21,475 nt of DNA from a virus. The stretch covers positions 1-21,475 of the IMG/VR virus record IMGVR_UViG_3300037245_002164. The stretch is one strand, 5' to 3'. The translations under genes were made by a program, and so were the position numbers. The notes beneath the pieces were generated by a model, which was not told where the DNA came from, searched no databases, and was given only the letters and a program-made list of their open reading frames with translations. Shown here piece by piece: positions 1 to 7,108 of this stretch (positions within the stretch are counted from its first letter, which is position 1; every line of letters begins with the position of its first letter).

Positions 1-119
1 GCGAAGCTCTCGATGATCGCGGGGTCAAAGGCCCGCTCCATGGTCTGCCCGAGACCCTTGATCGCCCGATCGTCAACGCCGATCTCGACGACTGTGCGTT
101 GTCTGCTTTCCCCCGCCAT
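1..119 (-). CDS. Probable tail tape measure protein, N-terminal fragment (runs off left edge)
   Basis: Only the first 39 codons lie in the window, starting at the ATG at 119-117 and reading off the left edge. The N-terminus (MAGESRQRTVVEIGVDDRAI) followed by a charged, helical-looking stretch resembles the start of many phage tape measure proteins, which set tail length and line the tail tube lumen. The main argument is position: the gene starts 13 bases after the end of the frameshifted tail assembly chaperone, which is where tape measure genes normally sit. The ribosome binding site is weak (AAGG about 9 bases upstream), consistent with translational coupling to the chaperone. The visible sequence alone does not prove the function. 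Confidence 0.7.
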   Translation of the reverse strand, partial: MAGESRQRTVVEIGVDDRAIKGLGQTMERAFDPAIIESF

Positions 120-132
120 GGCCGTAACCTTA

Positions 133-910
133 TCAGTCCCCTAACCGCTCAGATAGCAAAGGGCGGGTCGGATCGGTCTCTGCAAGCTCGACCGCATCCC
201 ACTCCGCGTCACCCGTCAAATGAGGCACGTCGGCGACCCGCTCCGCTGCTTCGCCGGTCACGGTCTCGACTTCGGGAGCTGCCCACTCATCCACGTCCCG
301 CCATGCGGGGGCCTTCTTGCCGGCACGTTTCTTCATGTACGCGCTGAAGGCCGTCTGCTCGAAGACTTGCTCAGCCGCTTCTCTCAGAGTGAGAGACAAG
401 AGTCTCCCGTCGTTTGGAGGGCGGTTGAACTTTTCGACCCACAGTAACTTCACTAGGCGATTCAGGTCCGTCAGATTCGAGAATTCCAGCGCTTCCAGCT
501 CCACTTCGAGCTTCGGAATCGTCCTCATCCCCTCCGTGAAATTTTCGCTCGTAATTGAGCGCCTCCTTGTATACCGCCCCAAGGGGAGCCGCGTCGTAGA
601 ACTCGCTAGGCTTCCACCAATCGGGCTTCGGGTCTTGGATCGTGACCGCCAAGTAGCACAACTGCTCGACGATGATCGCCGCGTTCGGGTCGGCCATACC
701 CCCTTGCGGAAGGTACTCGCTCTTGAGCCGGCCAATGCTCACTTGATCGATCATGCGCGGCACGCGGTAGATGAAGTCGCCTTGGTAGCGAACTCCGCGC
801 GTGCCGACCACGTTGACGTGGAACTTGGTGATACTAGGAAGCGTCGTTTCGGCCTCTTGAGCCTCTTCGTCGCGTTCGAATTTTTCTAGCAGCTCGTCAG
901 GGGTTTTCAT
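133..910 (-). CDS. Tail assembly chaperone, long product by +1 frameshift (about 258 aa)
   Basis: The predicted long product uses 910-539 (codons 1-124, ending Arg-Lys-Phe) and then 537-133, skipping base 538. The downstream frame is open from 735 to 133, but it is protein-like only after the overlap point: upstream of it the frame is Ser/Arg-rich nonsense, downstream it gives regular helical sequence ending at TGA 135-133. The total resembles the gpG-gpGT arrangement of lambda. An alternative is a separate 131-aa gene starting at ATG 528-526. That ATG has GGAGG only two bases before it, too close for normal initiation, so frameshifting is favoured. A sequencing indel is the other alternative. 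Confidence 0.7.
371..910 (-). CDS. Tail assembly chaperone, short (unshifted) product, 179 aa
   Basis: This is the upstream frame of a two-frame tail chaperone, the functional analogue of lambda gpG. ATG at 910-908 has a good Shine-Dalgarno (AAGGGGG) just upstream, 12 bases after the tube gene. Residues 1-124 look like an ordinary folded acidic protein. From residue 125 to 179 the composition changes to Gly/Ser/Glu-rich sequence with few hydrophobics, as expected when a ribosome stays in a frame whose partner frame carries the real protein. Tail chaperones bind the tape measure protein and recruit tube subunits, and are usually absent from the virion. The gene lies between tail tube and probable tape measure, the classical position. 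Function is inferred from position and two-frame architecture rather than from a sequence match. Confidence 0.75.
   Translation of the reverse strand: MKTPDELLEKFERDEEAQEAETTLPSITKFHVNVVGTRGVRYQGDFIYRVPRMIDQVSIGRLKSEYLPQGGMADPNAAIIVEQLCYLAVTIQDPKPDWWKPSEFYDAAPLGAVYKEALNYERKFHGGDEDDSEARSGAGSAGILESDGPESPSEVTVGRKVQPPSKRRETLVSHSERSG
537..547 (-). other. Candidate +1 programmed ribosomal frameshift site (CGA AAA TTT C)
   Basis: On the minus strand the zero-frame codons are CGA AAA TTT CAC. Slippage of tRNA-Phe from TTT to the overlapping TTC, or of tRNA-Lys from AAA to AAT, moves the ribosome to the +1 frame. Both routes give the same peptide junction (RKF-TEG). A strong Shine-Dalgarno-like AAGGAGG lies inside the coding sequence at 568-562, 20 bases upstream of the TTT. 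A -2 shift would give the same final frame, but the re-pairing is worse. The site is inferred from where protein-like sequence changes frame. Confidence 0.6.
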
Positions 911-922
911 GTCCCCCTTCTA

Positions 923-1357
923 CTACGCGATTTCGGATTCGTCGCGGATTCTGATCGCCACGAACTCCACGTCGTTCAACACGATCCCGCGCGCACCCGT
1001 GTTCTGAGTGTAGCGAGTCGCCTTCACGCGCTCGATATTCGCGATCACGTTCCCCGTCGCGCGATCTTCGATGGAACACGTCAGCTCAGGGGCCGAAAGA
1101 ATGTCTTCGAGCCGGGGCTGAATCACCACGCCATCGCGGAGCTTGATCGGGTTGGTGACGACCCGAACCATCTGTGCGCTAAAGGTTACATTATACGACA
1201 CGGGCACATGTTCGGCCACATCGAATTGATCCAAAACTTCGATGGCGTCATGGCGAATTTCTTCGCTGTACGAGACGTTTGTCGCGTACATGACCTTGAC
1301 CCCCTCGATCATGAGCCGCGCTCGCGCGCCTGAAAGAACCAAACCTCTACCGGCCAT
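923..1357 (-). CDS. Tail tube protein
   Basis: A 144-residue protein directly after the sheath gene, 15 bases downstream of it. The length and the alternating beta-strand pattern suit the tube protein of contractile tails: the N-terminal GRGLVLSGARARLMIEGVKV, then a middle strand around 'VPVSYNVTFSAQMVRVV' and a C-terminal strand pair. Tube proteins stack as hexameric rings to form the DNA conduit inside the sheath. The order sheath, tube, chaperone, tape measure is the standard order of myoviruses. A GGTAGGGGGG purine tract precedes the ATG. I am confident of the role and less sure of the exact family (XkdM-like or gp19-like). Confidence 0.82.
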   Translation of the reverse strand: MAGRGLVLSGARARLMIEGVKVMYATNVSYSEEIRHDAIEVLDQFDVAEHVPVSYNVTFSAQMVRVVTNPIKLRDGVVIQPRLEDILSAPELTCSIEDRATGNVIANIERVKATRYTQNTGARGIVLNDVEFVAIRIRDESEIA

Positions 1358-1372
1358 TGATGCCCCCCTACC

Positions 1373-3643
1373 TTATGCCGCTGCCCGCACCGCCACGAGG
1401 TGCACGGTGATTGGAATGAAGTTGATCGGGAGTACCGGAGCAATCTCGACCGAGACCGGGAACACGTCGCCGATCTGCTCTACTTGCAGCGCACGGTATG
1501 CCACGATGATCTCGTCATCGATGAGCCTTCCAAGCGCATCGTTAGCCAAGCCTTTGATGGCCGCCGCTGAACCGGCGAGCCCGCGCTGACCGATCTTCAG
1601 CTCTAGCGTCTGGCGCAGCTCGAAGATGGCCGTGTTGGCCGCCTCGTTCGCGCTCATTTCGCTGAACACCACGTTATCGTCGGCCAAGTGCGTGGTGATC
1701 GAGCGGACCCAGCGGATGCCAACGCCGTCGACCTTTTCGCTCATCATGAGCCCGGAGTCGATCAGCTCTTCCACGTCGTTCTCGACACTCCACGTGCTGT
1801 CATTGCGGGTGTCCGTGATATTGGGCCGCTTGCGGGTCATCGGCTCGCCGATGGGGCTTCCCGCCTGCATGCCGGCTGCGATCGAAGAGTAGATGTACGG
1901 CGGATACCAAGTGGCAACGCCGGTCTCCGGGTCGAAGCGCTGGCACTCTTCGCTGATCGCGCTGATATGCCGGCTCTGCAAGACCTGAATCTGAGACTTG
2001 ATATTGCTCCGTGTCTCACCCGCACCGTCCGTGGTGCCGAGACCCGCGTAGCCATTCGCTTCGCTGCGGAGTCGGCCCGCTCGCTCGACCAGATGGGAGA
2101 GCAAGAGGTTGTGCACTGCCGGGTCTTGAGTGAGCGGCACGATGGTAGTCACCCGCCGCTTACGAAGAAGCTCGAAGGCTTCTTGCCACTGACTGATCGT
2201 CGTGACGCCTTCGATCCCGCCCGTGAGATACACCGGACTTGCGGTGTCTGCCGGCGCTCCGGTGCCCCCCGTCGCGCGTGCGGCGCTGACGTAGGCACTC
2301 TCTGTGTTGAGCTTATCGATGATCTTGAAAAGATCCGCATCGAAGTCGGCCGTCACTGCCAAAAGATTCACTGCCGCCCCGTAGTCCATGTCGGTCATGA
2401 GAAAGGTGGTCGGGTTCCGCACAAGTGCTGCGGCAGTGAATCCATCGAGTGAGTTGAGCCGGTCTACGAGCTTCGACACGGTTGCAAACGTGCTGTGACT
2501 CGTCGCTTCTGCGTTACAGCTAATCGAGACTGTACGCGCCGCAGCGGTATCCCCAAGCTCGATTTGCGTGATTTTGGCGAACGTGGTGGCGCCGACCACG
2601 GGGGTCGTGTTCGCAGCGGCGGTGTCGAAGGTCTCCGCGATTTCGACGCCTGAAGCGTTGGTGCCCCGAACGACGACCTCACCCGCGGCGTCAATATCGA
2701 TGCTCAGGGTGATCACGCCGTTGACCGGGGTAGCGGTGGTGAGCACGAGACCGCGCGTGAGCACGGTCGTGAGGATCGTGAACAGCGTGGTGGTGACCGG
2801 GAAATTGCTCACGGTGACGGTGCCGGCGGCTACCGCATCGAGCGAGCATCCAAGCAGCTTGGTGAAGCTCACCGAACCCTGGACGTTCGTGGTGCCGCTC
2901 AGAGCAATGGTCTCTTTGATCGGCACGCTCAGCGCGTCGAGACCGTAGATCGTAATGCTTTGCGTAGTGTCGGCCCCGTTGTCGCTGGCCACGTCGACCA
3001 CGCCCGGTGCCGCGATATCGGCGGCGCGCTCTGCATCGAGCCCTAGCTCGTCTTTGGTGGCCGCTGCGAGGAACTGAGTCGCCGTGACCTGGCCCGTGAT
3101 CGTGTCGTAGCCGTCAGAGCCCGCGGTGTAGCCCACGGTGAACACCGGATCTCCACCCACGTCATCGAAGACTTCGCTCTCGTCCTCGAAGACGATAGTG
3201 AGCTTTTTGCCCTGATTCGTACCGGCTTCGACCGTGATATTGATCTGCTCCGTGAACAGCCCGTAATCGCGGCTCGTGAGATCCACGGCATCAACCGCGG
3301 AGCCATCTTGGAGCACGGCCGTGCTCCGGGTCGCGGGGTTGACCTTCACGGCGACGATCTTTTGCGCTCCGTTGGGCACGGCCTCATCGCTGGACGGTTC
3401 GAACGCGAAGAGCGAAGCCGTTTTCAGGTCGCCCGTGCGATAGCGATCAAAGACTTGCCCAGCCCGTGTCATATCGGAAAAGGTCTCGTCTACGGTCAAC
3501 GGAACGCCGCCTTCGACGTTGCCGATCAGCGCGACGATTCCGACCGCAGATGGGCTGATACTGCTCAGCGCGCTCGCGTCGATCTTGCTGACGACTTGCG
3601 GGACGTTGATCCTTCGGCCGTTGAAAAAAATTGCAGTCGCCAT
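1373..3643 (-). CDS. Tail sheath protein (large, with internal Ig-like insertion)
   Basis: A 756-residue contractile sheath subunit. The conserved C-terminal region is easy to recognise: residues about 470-756 hold the core ending in the typical strand 'VEIAPVLPINFIPITVHLVA', and residues about 510-620 contain the 'QSRHISAISEECQRF..ETGVATWYPPYI' style segment found in sheath proteins. Residues 1-200 are the N-terminal sheath domains. Residues about 225-376 form an extra region with two similar Ig-like beta repeats, which makes this protein longer than typical sheaths of about 400-550 residues. Sheath monomers surround the tube and contract on infection. The ATG at 3643 is followed directly by a good reading frame, and the tube gene follows. 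Confidence 0.95.
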   Translation of the reverse strand: MATAIFFNGRRINVPQVVSKIDASALSSISPSAVGIVALIGNVEGGVPLTVDETFSDMTRAGQVFDRYRTGDLKTASLFAFEPSSDEAVPNGAQKIVAVKVNPATRSTAVLQDGSAVDAVDLTSRDYGLFTEQINITVEAGTNQGKKLTIVFEDESEVFDDVGGDPVFTVGYTAGSDGYDTITGQVTATQFLAAATKDELGLDAERAADIAAPGVVDVASDNGADTTQSITIYGLDALSVPIKETIALSGTTNVQGSVSFTKLLGCSLDAVAAGTVTVSNFPVTTTLFTILTTVLTRGLVLTTATPVNGVITLSIDIDAAGEVVVRGTNASGVEIAETFDTAAANTTPVVGATTFAKITQIELGDTAAARTVSISCNAEATSHSTFATVSKLVDRLNSLDGFTAAALVRNPTTFLMTDMDYGAAVNLLAVTADFDADLFKIIDKLNTESAYVSAARATGGTGAPADTASPVYLTGGIEGVTTISQWQEAFELLRKRRVTTIVPLTQDPAVHNLLLSHLVERAGRLRSEANGYAGLGTTDGAGETRSNIKSQIQVLQSRHISAISEECQRFDPETGVATWYPPYIYSSIAAGMQAGSPIGEPMTRKRPNITDTRNDSTWSVENDVEELIDSGLMMSEKVDGVGIRWVRSITTHLADDNVVFSEMSANEAANTAIFELRQTLELKIGQRGLAGSAAAIKGLANDALGRLIDDEIIVAYRALQVEQIGDVFPVSVEIAPVLPINFIPITVHLVAVRAAA

Positions 3644-3657
3644 GTAACCCTTACCCC

Positions 3658-3996
3658 CTACCTAGGTTCGCTTTTGAAGGCTTCGAATGCCGTCTTCCAC
3701 TCATCGCGTGTCAGTTTCCGTGCAGCCTGCGTCAGCCGCTCTTGACTCGCGAACGAACGCAAGATTGGATCTTTGGTCCCCCGCACGAATGACTGGATCG
3801 TAACGCGTGGCGTTCGGTCTGGCAGCTCTTGCACCAAACTAACGGTAGAAGGGCTCTTTGCGGGCGCGGGCTCCGGTAAAACGGGCTCCGGCGCAGCCTC
3901 TAGTGCCGCCGCATTATCCTCTGGCGCCGGCTCCGACTTACGCGGCTCCGACTTACTCTCGGTGCTCCCCCCGGAGCGCCCCCTAGCTTTCGCCAT
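3658..3996 (-). CDS. Small Pro/Ala/Glu-rich protein, unknown function
   Basis: A 112-residue protein whose first 52 residues are low complexity (Pro, Ala, Ser, Glu, Lys) and probably disordered. Residues about 53-112 look folded and basic with a helical C-terminus ('RLTQAARKLTRDEWKTAFEAF'-like, positions 86-107). It overlaps the end of the upstream gene by 14 bases and precedes the sheath by 14 bases, so it is translated within the tail block. A role in tail completion or as a structural accessory is plausible from location only. I do not recognise the family. Confidence 0.7.
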   Translation of the reverse strand: MAKARGRSGGSTESKSEPRKSEPAPEDNAAALEAAPEPVLPEPAPAKSPSTVSLVQELPDRTPRVTIQSFVRGTKDPILRSFASQERLTQAARKLTRDEWKTAFEAFKSEPR

Positions 3997-4768
3997 TCTC
4001 AGATCCTTCTGGGACGTACGGTGTCACGCCCCCGCGTATCCCGTCCACTACGATATCATCCATGTACAGCCCTAGGACACGAACCTTTGCGGGGTCGATC
4101 ACGAGGCGTGGCACGGTCATCGGCGCGGTTGCCTGAACGCGCAGCACGCGCGCGTACATGTTATCGGGCAAGTACATTTCCTGTGGGCTCAGCTCGCCCC
4201 CGCTGAAGCTCAGCTCATTGAAGCCGGCGCACTGAAGTGACTGTTTTGCGCCGAAAATCACCATCTTGGCGAACTGGTAGAGGTAGACCGCTACATCGCT
4301 GTTCTGCGCGTAGATGTAGATCCCGTAGGTGTTGCGGAAGAAACCCCCCTCATACTCCGCGGCCTCGCCGGGCTCCCCTTCGAGCGTCATTCCGACGTAA
4401 TCCCCCATGACTTGGGGATCGGTCTCTTCCTCGCTCTCAAGGATAATGGCGAAGCACGGGAAGTCTCCCGACGCACGCGGATAGCCGATGACCGTGACCG
4501 GGGGCTCGCGCATGAAGTTGGTGACGAACCGAGCCCGCTCTTCGGCGCCGGCCGTGGGGTCGAAAAAGTGGCTGAAGAATCGGGTCAGCTCTTCCTCGTC
4601 ATCCTTCAGCCGGTTCACTTCGGAGCGCAAGAGGTTCAAGATCACGCGCTCCAAGAGCACGATGCTCGTGCGTGCGTTGGCGAGTACCGGCCCTTCGAAG
4701 AAAGGCTCGACCTCGTTTTCGAGTGCCCCGCCTAGATTGCGCGGGTTCGCTTTGTCTTTGCGCCCCAT
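3983..4768 (-). CDS. Probable tail terminator / tail completion protein
   Basis: A 261-residue protein encoded between an HK97-gp10-like gene and the sheath, where phages usually encode the tail terminator. The sequence has an N-terminal helical region (residues about 20-70), then strands and loops with 'NTYGIYIYAQNSDVAVYLYQ' near residues 145-164. An exposed hydrophobic alpha/beta region with a central 'IYIYA' strand occurs in phage neck and tail-completion proteins. Tail terminators cap the tube and sheath and join them to the neck. The start ATG is preceded by AGGGGAATA, and the start overlaps the stop of the upstream gene. The role is inferred from order and general appearance. A baseplate or other structural role cannot be excluded. 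Confidence 0.6.
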   Translation of the reverse strand: MGRKDKANPRNLGGALENEVEPFFEGPVLANARTSIVLLERVILNLLRSEVNRLKDDEEELTRFFSHFFDPTAGAEERARFVTNFMREPPVTVIGYPRASGDFPCFAIILESEEETDPQVMGDYVGMTLEGEPGEAAEYEGGFFRNTYGIYIYAQNSDVAVYLYQFAKMVIFGAKQSLQCAGFNELSFSGGELSPQEMYLPDNMYARVLRVQATAPMTVPRLVIDPAKVRVLGLYMDDIVVDGIRGGVTPYVPEGSENGES

Positions 4769-5571
4769 TATTCCCCTAAAATCTGCCGCAAAACGATGGG
4801 CGCGAGCTGTTCCACGCGCTCCCGTACCTTGGGCGCGAAGTTCACGGCCTTGATCCCCGGATGGTGCCAGCTCTTACGCATCTGCCCGGTCTTCGGGTCG
4901 ATCCCTGAGCGGGTGTTGGTGCTGATTCGCCGGAACGTCGTGTAGCCGCCCGTCTGGTTCGCTGATTCGTACTGCTTCTCGGTACGCTGCATGCCCGTGT
5001 AGATGCTCGTGGTATGCCAGTCTTTGGCCTTCGTGTTGAGCATCTTGGTGACCTGCTTGCTCACGCCGCGCCCGTGGGGCTCAAGGCGCTTTCCGTGGAG
5101 CGTGCTCTTGCCGCCCTCGCCCGTGAGCCGCTTGGCCTTGCTCTTGGTGCCATCGAGCTTCTTGGCGGCGTTGTAGATGGGCGTGGGCATTTCCGCCCCG
5201 ACGTTACGGCCGCCCGTGCCCTTGGAGCCGTGGCGGAACGGGATGGTGAGATACCGGCCGTTCTTGCCCATCTTGGATTTGGCGCCTTTCAGCATCCAAT
5301 CCCGCATGTCGCCACCCTTGAACCCGCCCTCGATCATGTTCGGGAGCACGCCTGTGAGCACGATGTACTCCCGGCTCTCCGTGGATCGGTGGCTAAGTGC
5401 AGCCGTGTAGGACGCCGATGAGCTGAGTAGCTTGGTTTTGGCGAGCTGCTTCCAATGCTGCATCGCCGATGCGCCCAGCTCCATTTGGAGCCGCCGGGTG
5501 TCGCTGAGCCGGGGCAAGCCCCGCGCCATGTTGGCCACCACATCGGCGAGATCGATTTTGATGAGCCCCAT
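4768..5571 (-). CDS. HK97 gp10-like neck / head-tail joining protein
   Basis: A 267-residue basic protein. It has a helical N-terminus with 'QHWKQLAKTKL' near residues 39-49 and a strand-rich C-terminal part with 'IKAVNFAPKVRERVEQLAPI' (residues about 242-261) ending in a helix. This pattern is typical of the gp10-like family of head-tail joining proteins, although this one is longer because of a basic Gly/Lys-rich middle section (residues about 95-175). It is one of a run of neck genes (head closure, gp10-like, terminator) that precede sheath and tube. The ATG overlaps the stop of the upstream gene. The family call is from memory of the pattern, not from a search. Confidence 0.6.
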   Translation of the reverse strand: MGLIKIDLADVVANMARGLPRLSDTRRLQMELGASAMQHWKQLAKTKLLSSSASYTAALSHRSTESREYIVLTGVLPNMIEGGFKGGDMRDWMLKGAKSKMGKNGRYLTIPFRHGSKGTGGRNVGAEMPTPIYNAAKKLDGTKSKAKRLTGEGGKSTLHGKRLEPHGRGVSKQVTKMLNTKAKDWHTTSIYTGMQRTEKQYESANQTGGYTTFRRISTNTRSGIDPKTGQMRKSWHHPGIKAVNFAPKVRERVEQLAPIVLRQILGE

Positions 5572-6422
5572 TATCCTGTGACCGGCGGCACCGCAGCCGC
5601 GTTGATATCGATGAGGTAATCGAGCCGTGCCCCGGCTTGAATGGGGAGCGAATACGCCGTGTCTTTGGGCACCTTGGTGCCCCGCACGTCATCGCGCGTT
5701 GCGTGCGGGTGGCTAATGATCTGAAACACGGGGTGGAAGTCGTAGAGCACGCTGTACGTCTGGCCGTCACTCACGGCGCTATTCCCCGGCGCGAGCCACT
5801 TGATCCACCCCTCTTCGCTCACTTCGAAATGGTAGCCTGATTCGAGTAGCGCGAACGAGTCTCCCGAATGATACGCCAGCCGCGTCACGGTGGTGATTCG
5901 GTAGCGGGCGGAATCATAGCCGTCTGGGAGCTTGCTCCGCCGGCCGCGTCGGTTCCCCTTCCGCAACAGCTCATTGAAGCTCATGAGTGCGTCTTCCATT
6001 TCGATGGAATCGCGGAAGCCGAGCCGGTACTGCGGGAGCACGGTGATTTGCACGTTGCCTTCGAGCCACATGCCGAACTTCTCGTAGATTTTGGTGGTCT
6101 TGTCGAAGCTCACCATGTGCGCGCGGATGCGGTGCTTGTCGACGTAGACGTAGCCCGAGCCATCGCAGTCCTCGCAATCGACTTGGGGCTGCCCCGTATC
6201 GCGGTTCTCGCACGGACAAAGCAGGGCCTTGCGCCACGTGACGTACTTGCCGTGCTGTCCGATGACCCGTTCGAACTCTTGGGGCCGAAAATCAGCCCGC
6301 GTCTTCTGCTTCGCGGGGTAGTCCTCGCTCGTGTCGTAGGCCCCGATGGTCAGCGGCACATCGACCGTTCGATCCGCGTGATCGACGGGCGCCGGGGGAG
6401 CGAGCTTCGAAGGGTCGGCCAT
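5571..6422 (-). CDS. Probable head-closure / neck protein with a four-cysteine zinc knuckle
   Basis: A 283-residue protein with a CPC...C..C cluster at residues 69, 71, 83 and 86, closely spaced like a zinc knuckle ('VDCEDCDGSGYVYV' follows). The rest is strand-rich: 'MWLEGNVQITVLPQYRLGF' around residues 117-136, and a C-terminal half with several beta segments. It sits just before the gp10-like gene, where head-closure or stopper proteins are encoded. The role is inferred from order; the zinc site is read directly from the sequence. The start ATG at 6422 has only a weak GCGGGG upstream. Confidence 0.55.
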   Translation of the reverse strand: MADPSKLAPPAPVDHADRTVDVPLTIGAYDTSEDYPAKQKTRADFRPQEFERVIGQHGKYVTWRKALLCPCENRDTGQPQVDCEDCDGSGYVYVDKHRIRAHMVSFDKTTKIYEKFGMWLEGNVQITVLPQYRLGFRDSIEMEDALMSFNELLRKGNRRGRRSKLPDGYDSARYRITTVTRLAYHSGDSFALLESGYHFEVSEEGWIKWLAPGNSAVSDGQTYSVLYDFHPVFQIISHPHATRDDVRGTKVPKDTAYSLPIQAGARLDYLIDINAAAVPPVTG

Positions 6423-6456
6423 GGCCCCGCAAGGTTAGCTCAGGGGCTCAGGATAA

Positions 6457-6990
6457 TCAGCTCCCTTGCTCTAGGATCTCTTTTTTGATCCGCTCTTGCA
6501 CGCGCGCCGTGGCTATGGGGTCGAGCCGCCACATCGGCGGAATGGGCTCCGGCGATGGCTCGTACGTCACCACCGTCTCATCGTCGTGCCACTTGCCGCC
6601 CGTCACCATGAGCCCGGCGGGGACTGGCATCCCGCGCTTCGGGCGTGACATTGCACCGGCTGCGCAATCGAACACCTTCCCCTTCGAGACACAAACAAGA
6701 TGGCTCAGGTAGCCTTCCCGGTCTGGGTTCCGGTGCGTGATACCCACCGACCATGCGTAGTGCGGCATTGGATCGTAGTGCCCGTCCACGCGTCGGCTAA
6801 CCCATTCGACGAACGCCCAATTCATTGCGACGGCATCCATGCTCGCAAGGCGCGCGGGTATCCCCTTGGCGCGCAAGATTTCCTGGCAGTGGTACGCGGC
6901 GGGAATGCACACGTCTTTCCGCCCGTACTCCGCGAACACGATGCTAGGGAGCTGCGCGACAAGACGCGCGAATAGCTCAGAGCGCTTCAT
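6457..6990 (-). CDS. Transglutaminase-like (papain-fold) protein
   Basis: A 177-residue protein with the signature of a transglutaminase-like core. Cys28 begins a helix ('CIPAAYHCQEILRAKGIPAR', residues 28-47) that matches the canonical pattern of catalytic Cys, helix, 'RA.GIPAR'. His97 lies in 'SHLVCV', and Asp108 in 'KVFDCAAG' completes a Cys-His-Asp triad in the usual order and spacing. Such folds act as peptidases, amidases or acyl transferases, and in phages may act on cell-wall peptides or cross-link proteins. It is the first gene of the tail block, 6991 onwards being its promoter region. Translation starts almost at the predicted transcription start, so a leaderless message is possible. 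The target is unknown. Confidence 0.6.
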   Translation of the reverse strand: MKRSELFARLVAQLPSIVFAEYGRKDVCIPAAYHCQEILRAKGIPARLASMDAVAMNWAFVEWVSRRVDGHYDPMPHYAWSVGITHRNPDREGYLSHLVCVSKGKVFDCAAGAMSRPKRGMPVPAGLMVTGGKWHDDETVVTYEPSPEPIPPMWRLDPIATARVQERIKKEILEQGS

Positions 6991-6996
6991 CCCCTC

Positions 6997-7025
6997 AGTA
7001 TACCACGCATCGTATACGATTGCAA
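6997..7025 (-). promoter_or_regulatory. Sigma70-like promoter for the tail block, spacer contains a 12-bp palindrome
   Basis: On the minus strand TTGCAA (7025-7020) and TATACT (7002-6997) are separated by exactly 17 bases. The -10 matches the consensus at five of six positions. Transcription would begin near 6991-6989, on top of the ATG of the transglutaminase-like gene. The spacer contains most of the perfect palindrome ATCGTATACGAT (7009-7020), a good candidate operator. A second, overlapping candidate is TTTACA (7036-7031) with TACGAT (7014-7009), spacing 16, which would give a short leader. Confidence 0.55.
7009..7020. promoter_or_regulatory. Perfect 12-bp palindrome, probable operator
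   Basis: ATCGTATACGAT is self-complementary and lies between the -35 and -10 of the minus-strand promoter, where a bound dimer would block RNA polymerase. The regulator is not known; the nearby HTH protein (7639-7983) is a candidate by proximity only. Confidence 0.45.
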
Positions 7026-7044
7026 ATGCCTGTAAAACGTGAGG

Positions 7045-7074
7045 CTATACGGTCGGTTTGACATTCTATACGGT
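7045..7074 (+). repeat. Direct repeat CTATACGGT x2, 21 bases apart
   Basis: CTATACGGT occurs at 7045-7053 and 7066-7074. The 21-base spacing is two helical turns, so two proteins would bind the same face of the DNA. One copy is upstream of the -35 of the plus-strand promoter and one is inside its spacer. The second copy is also half of an inverted repeat. Confidence 0.5.
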
Positions 7075-7086
7075 GGACCGTACTCT
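7058..7086 (+). promoter_or_regulatory. Plus-strand sigma70-like promoter with inverted-repeat operator
   Basis: A perfect TTGACA (7058-7063) is followed after 17 bases by TACTCT (7081-7086), a weaker -10. The spacer holds the inverted repeat TACGGT-GG-ACCGTA (7069-7082), which overlaps the -10. The promoter drives the DUF6011-like gene starting at 7109. The arrangement suggests a repressible promoter. It is divergent from the minus-strand tail promoter about 60 bases away. Confidence 0.6.
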
Positions 7087-7108
7087 TTAGGTGAAGGGAT
7101 TACGGACC

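Noticed and set aside
133-528. Second chaperone half as an independent gene from ATG 528
   Set aside because: The GGAGG is only two bases from the ATG, and the frame is protein-like before the ATG back to the slip site; frameshifting explains it better, but this is not excluded.
1688-2452. 254-residue plus-strand ORF antisense to the tail sheath
   Set aside because: It is a shadow of the sheath gene, with Arg/His/Asp-rich composition and no ribosome binding site or family pattern.
5868-6488. 206-residue plus-strand ORF antisense to the head-closure gene
   Set aside because: It is a shadow of a well supported minus-strand gene; its composition is atypical and it crosses a gene boundary.
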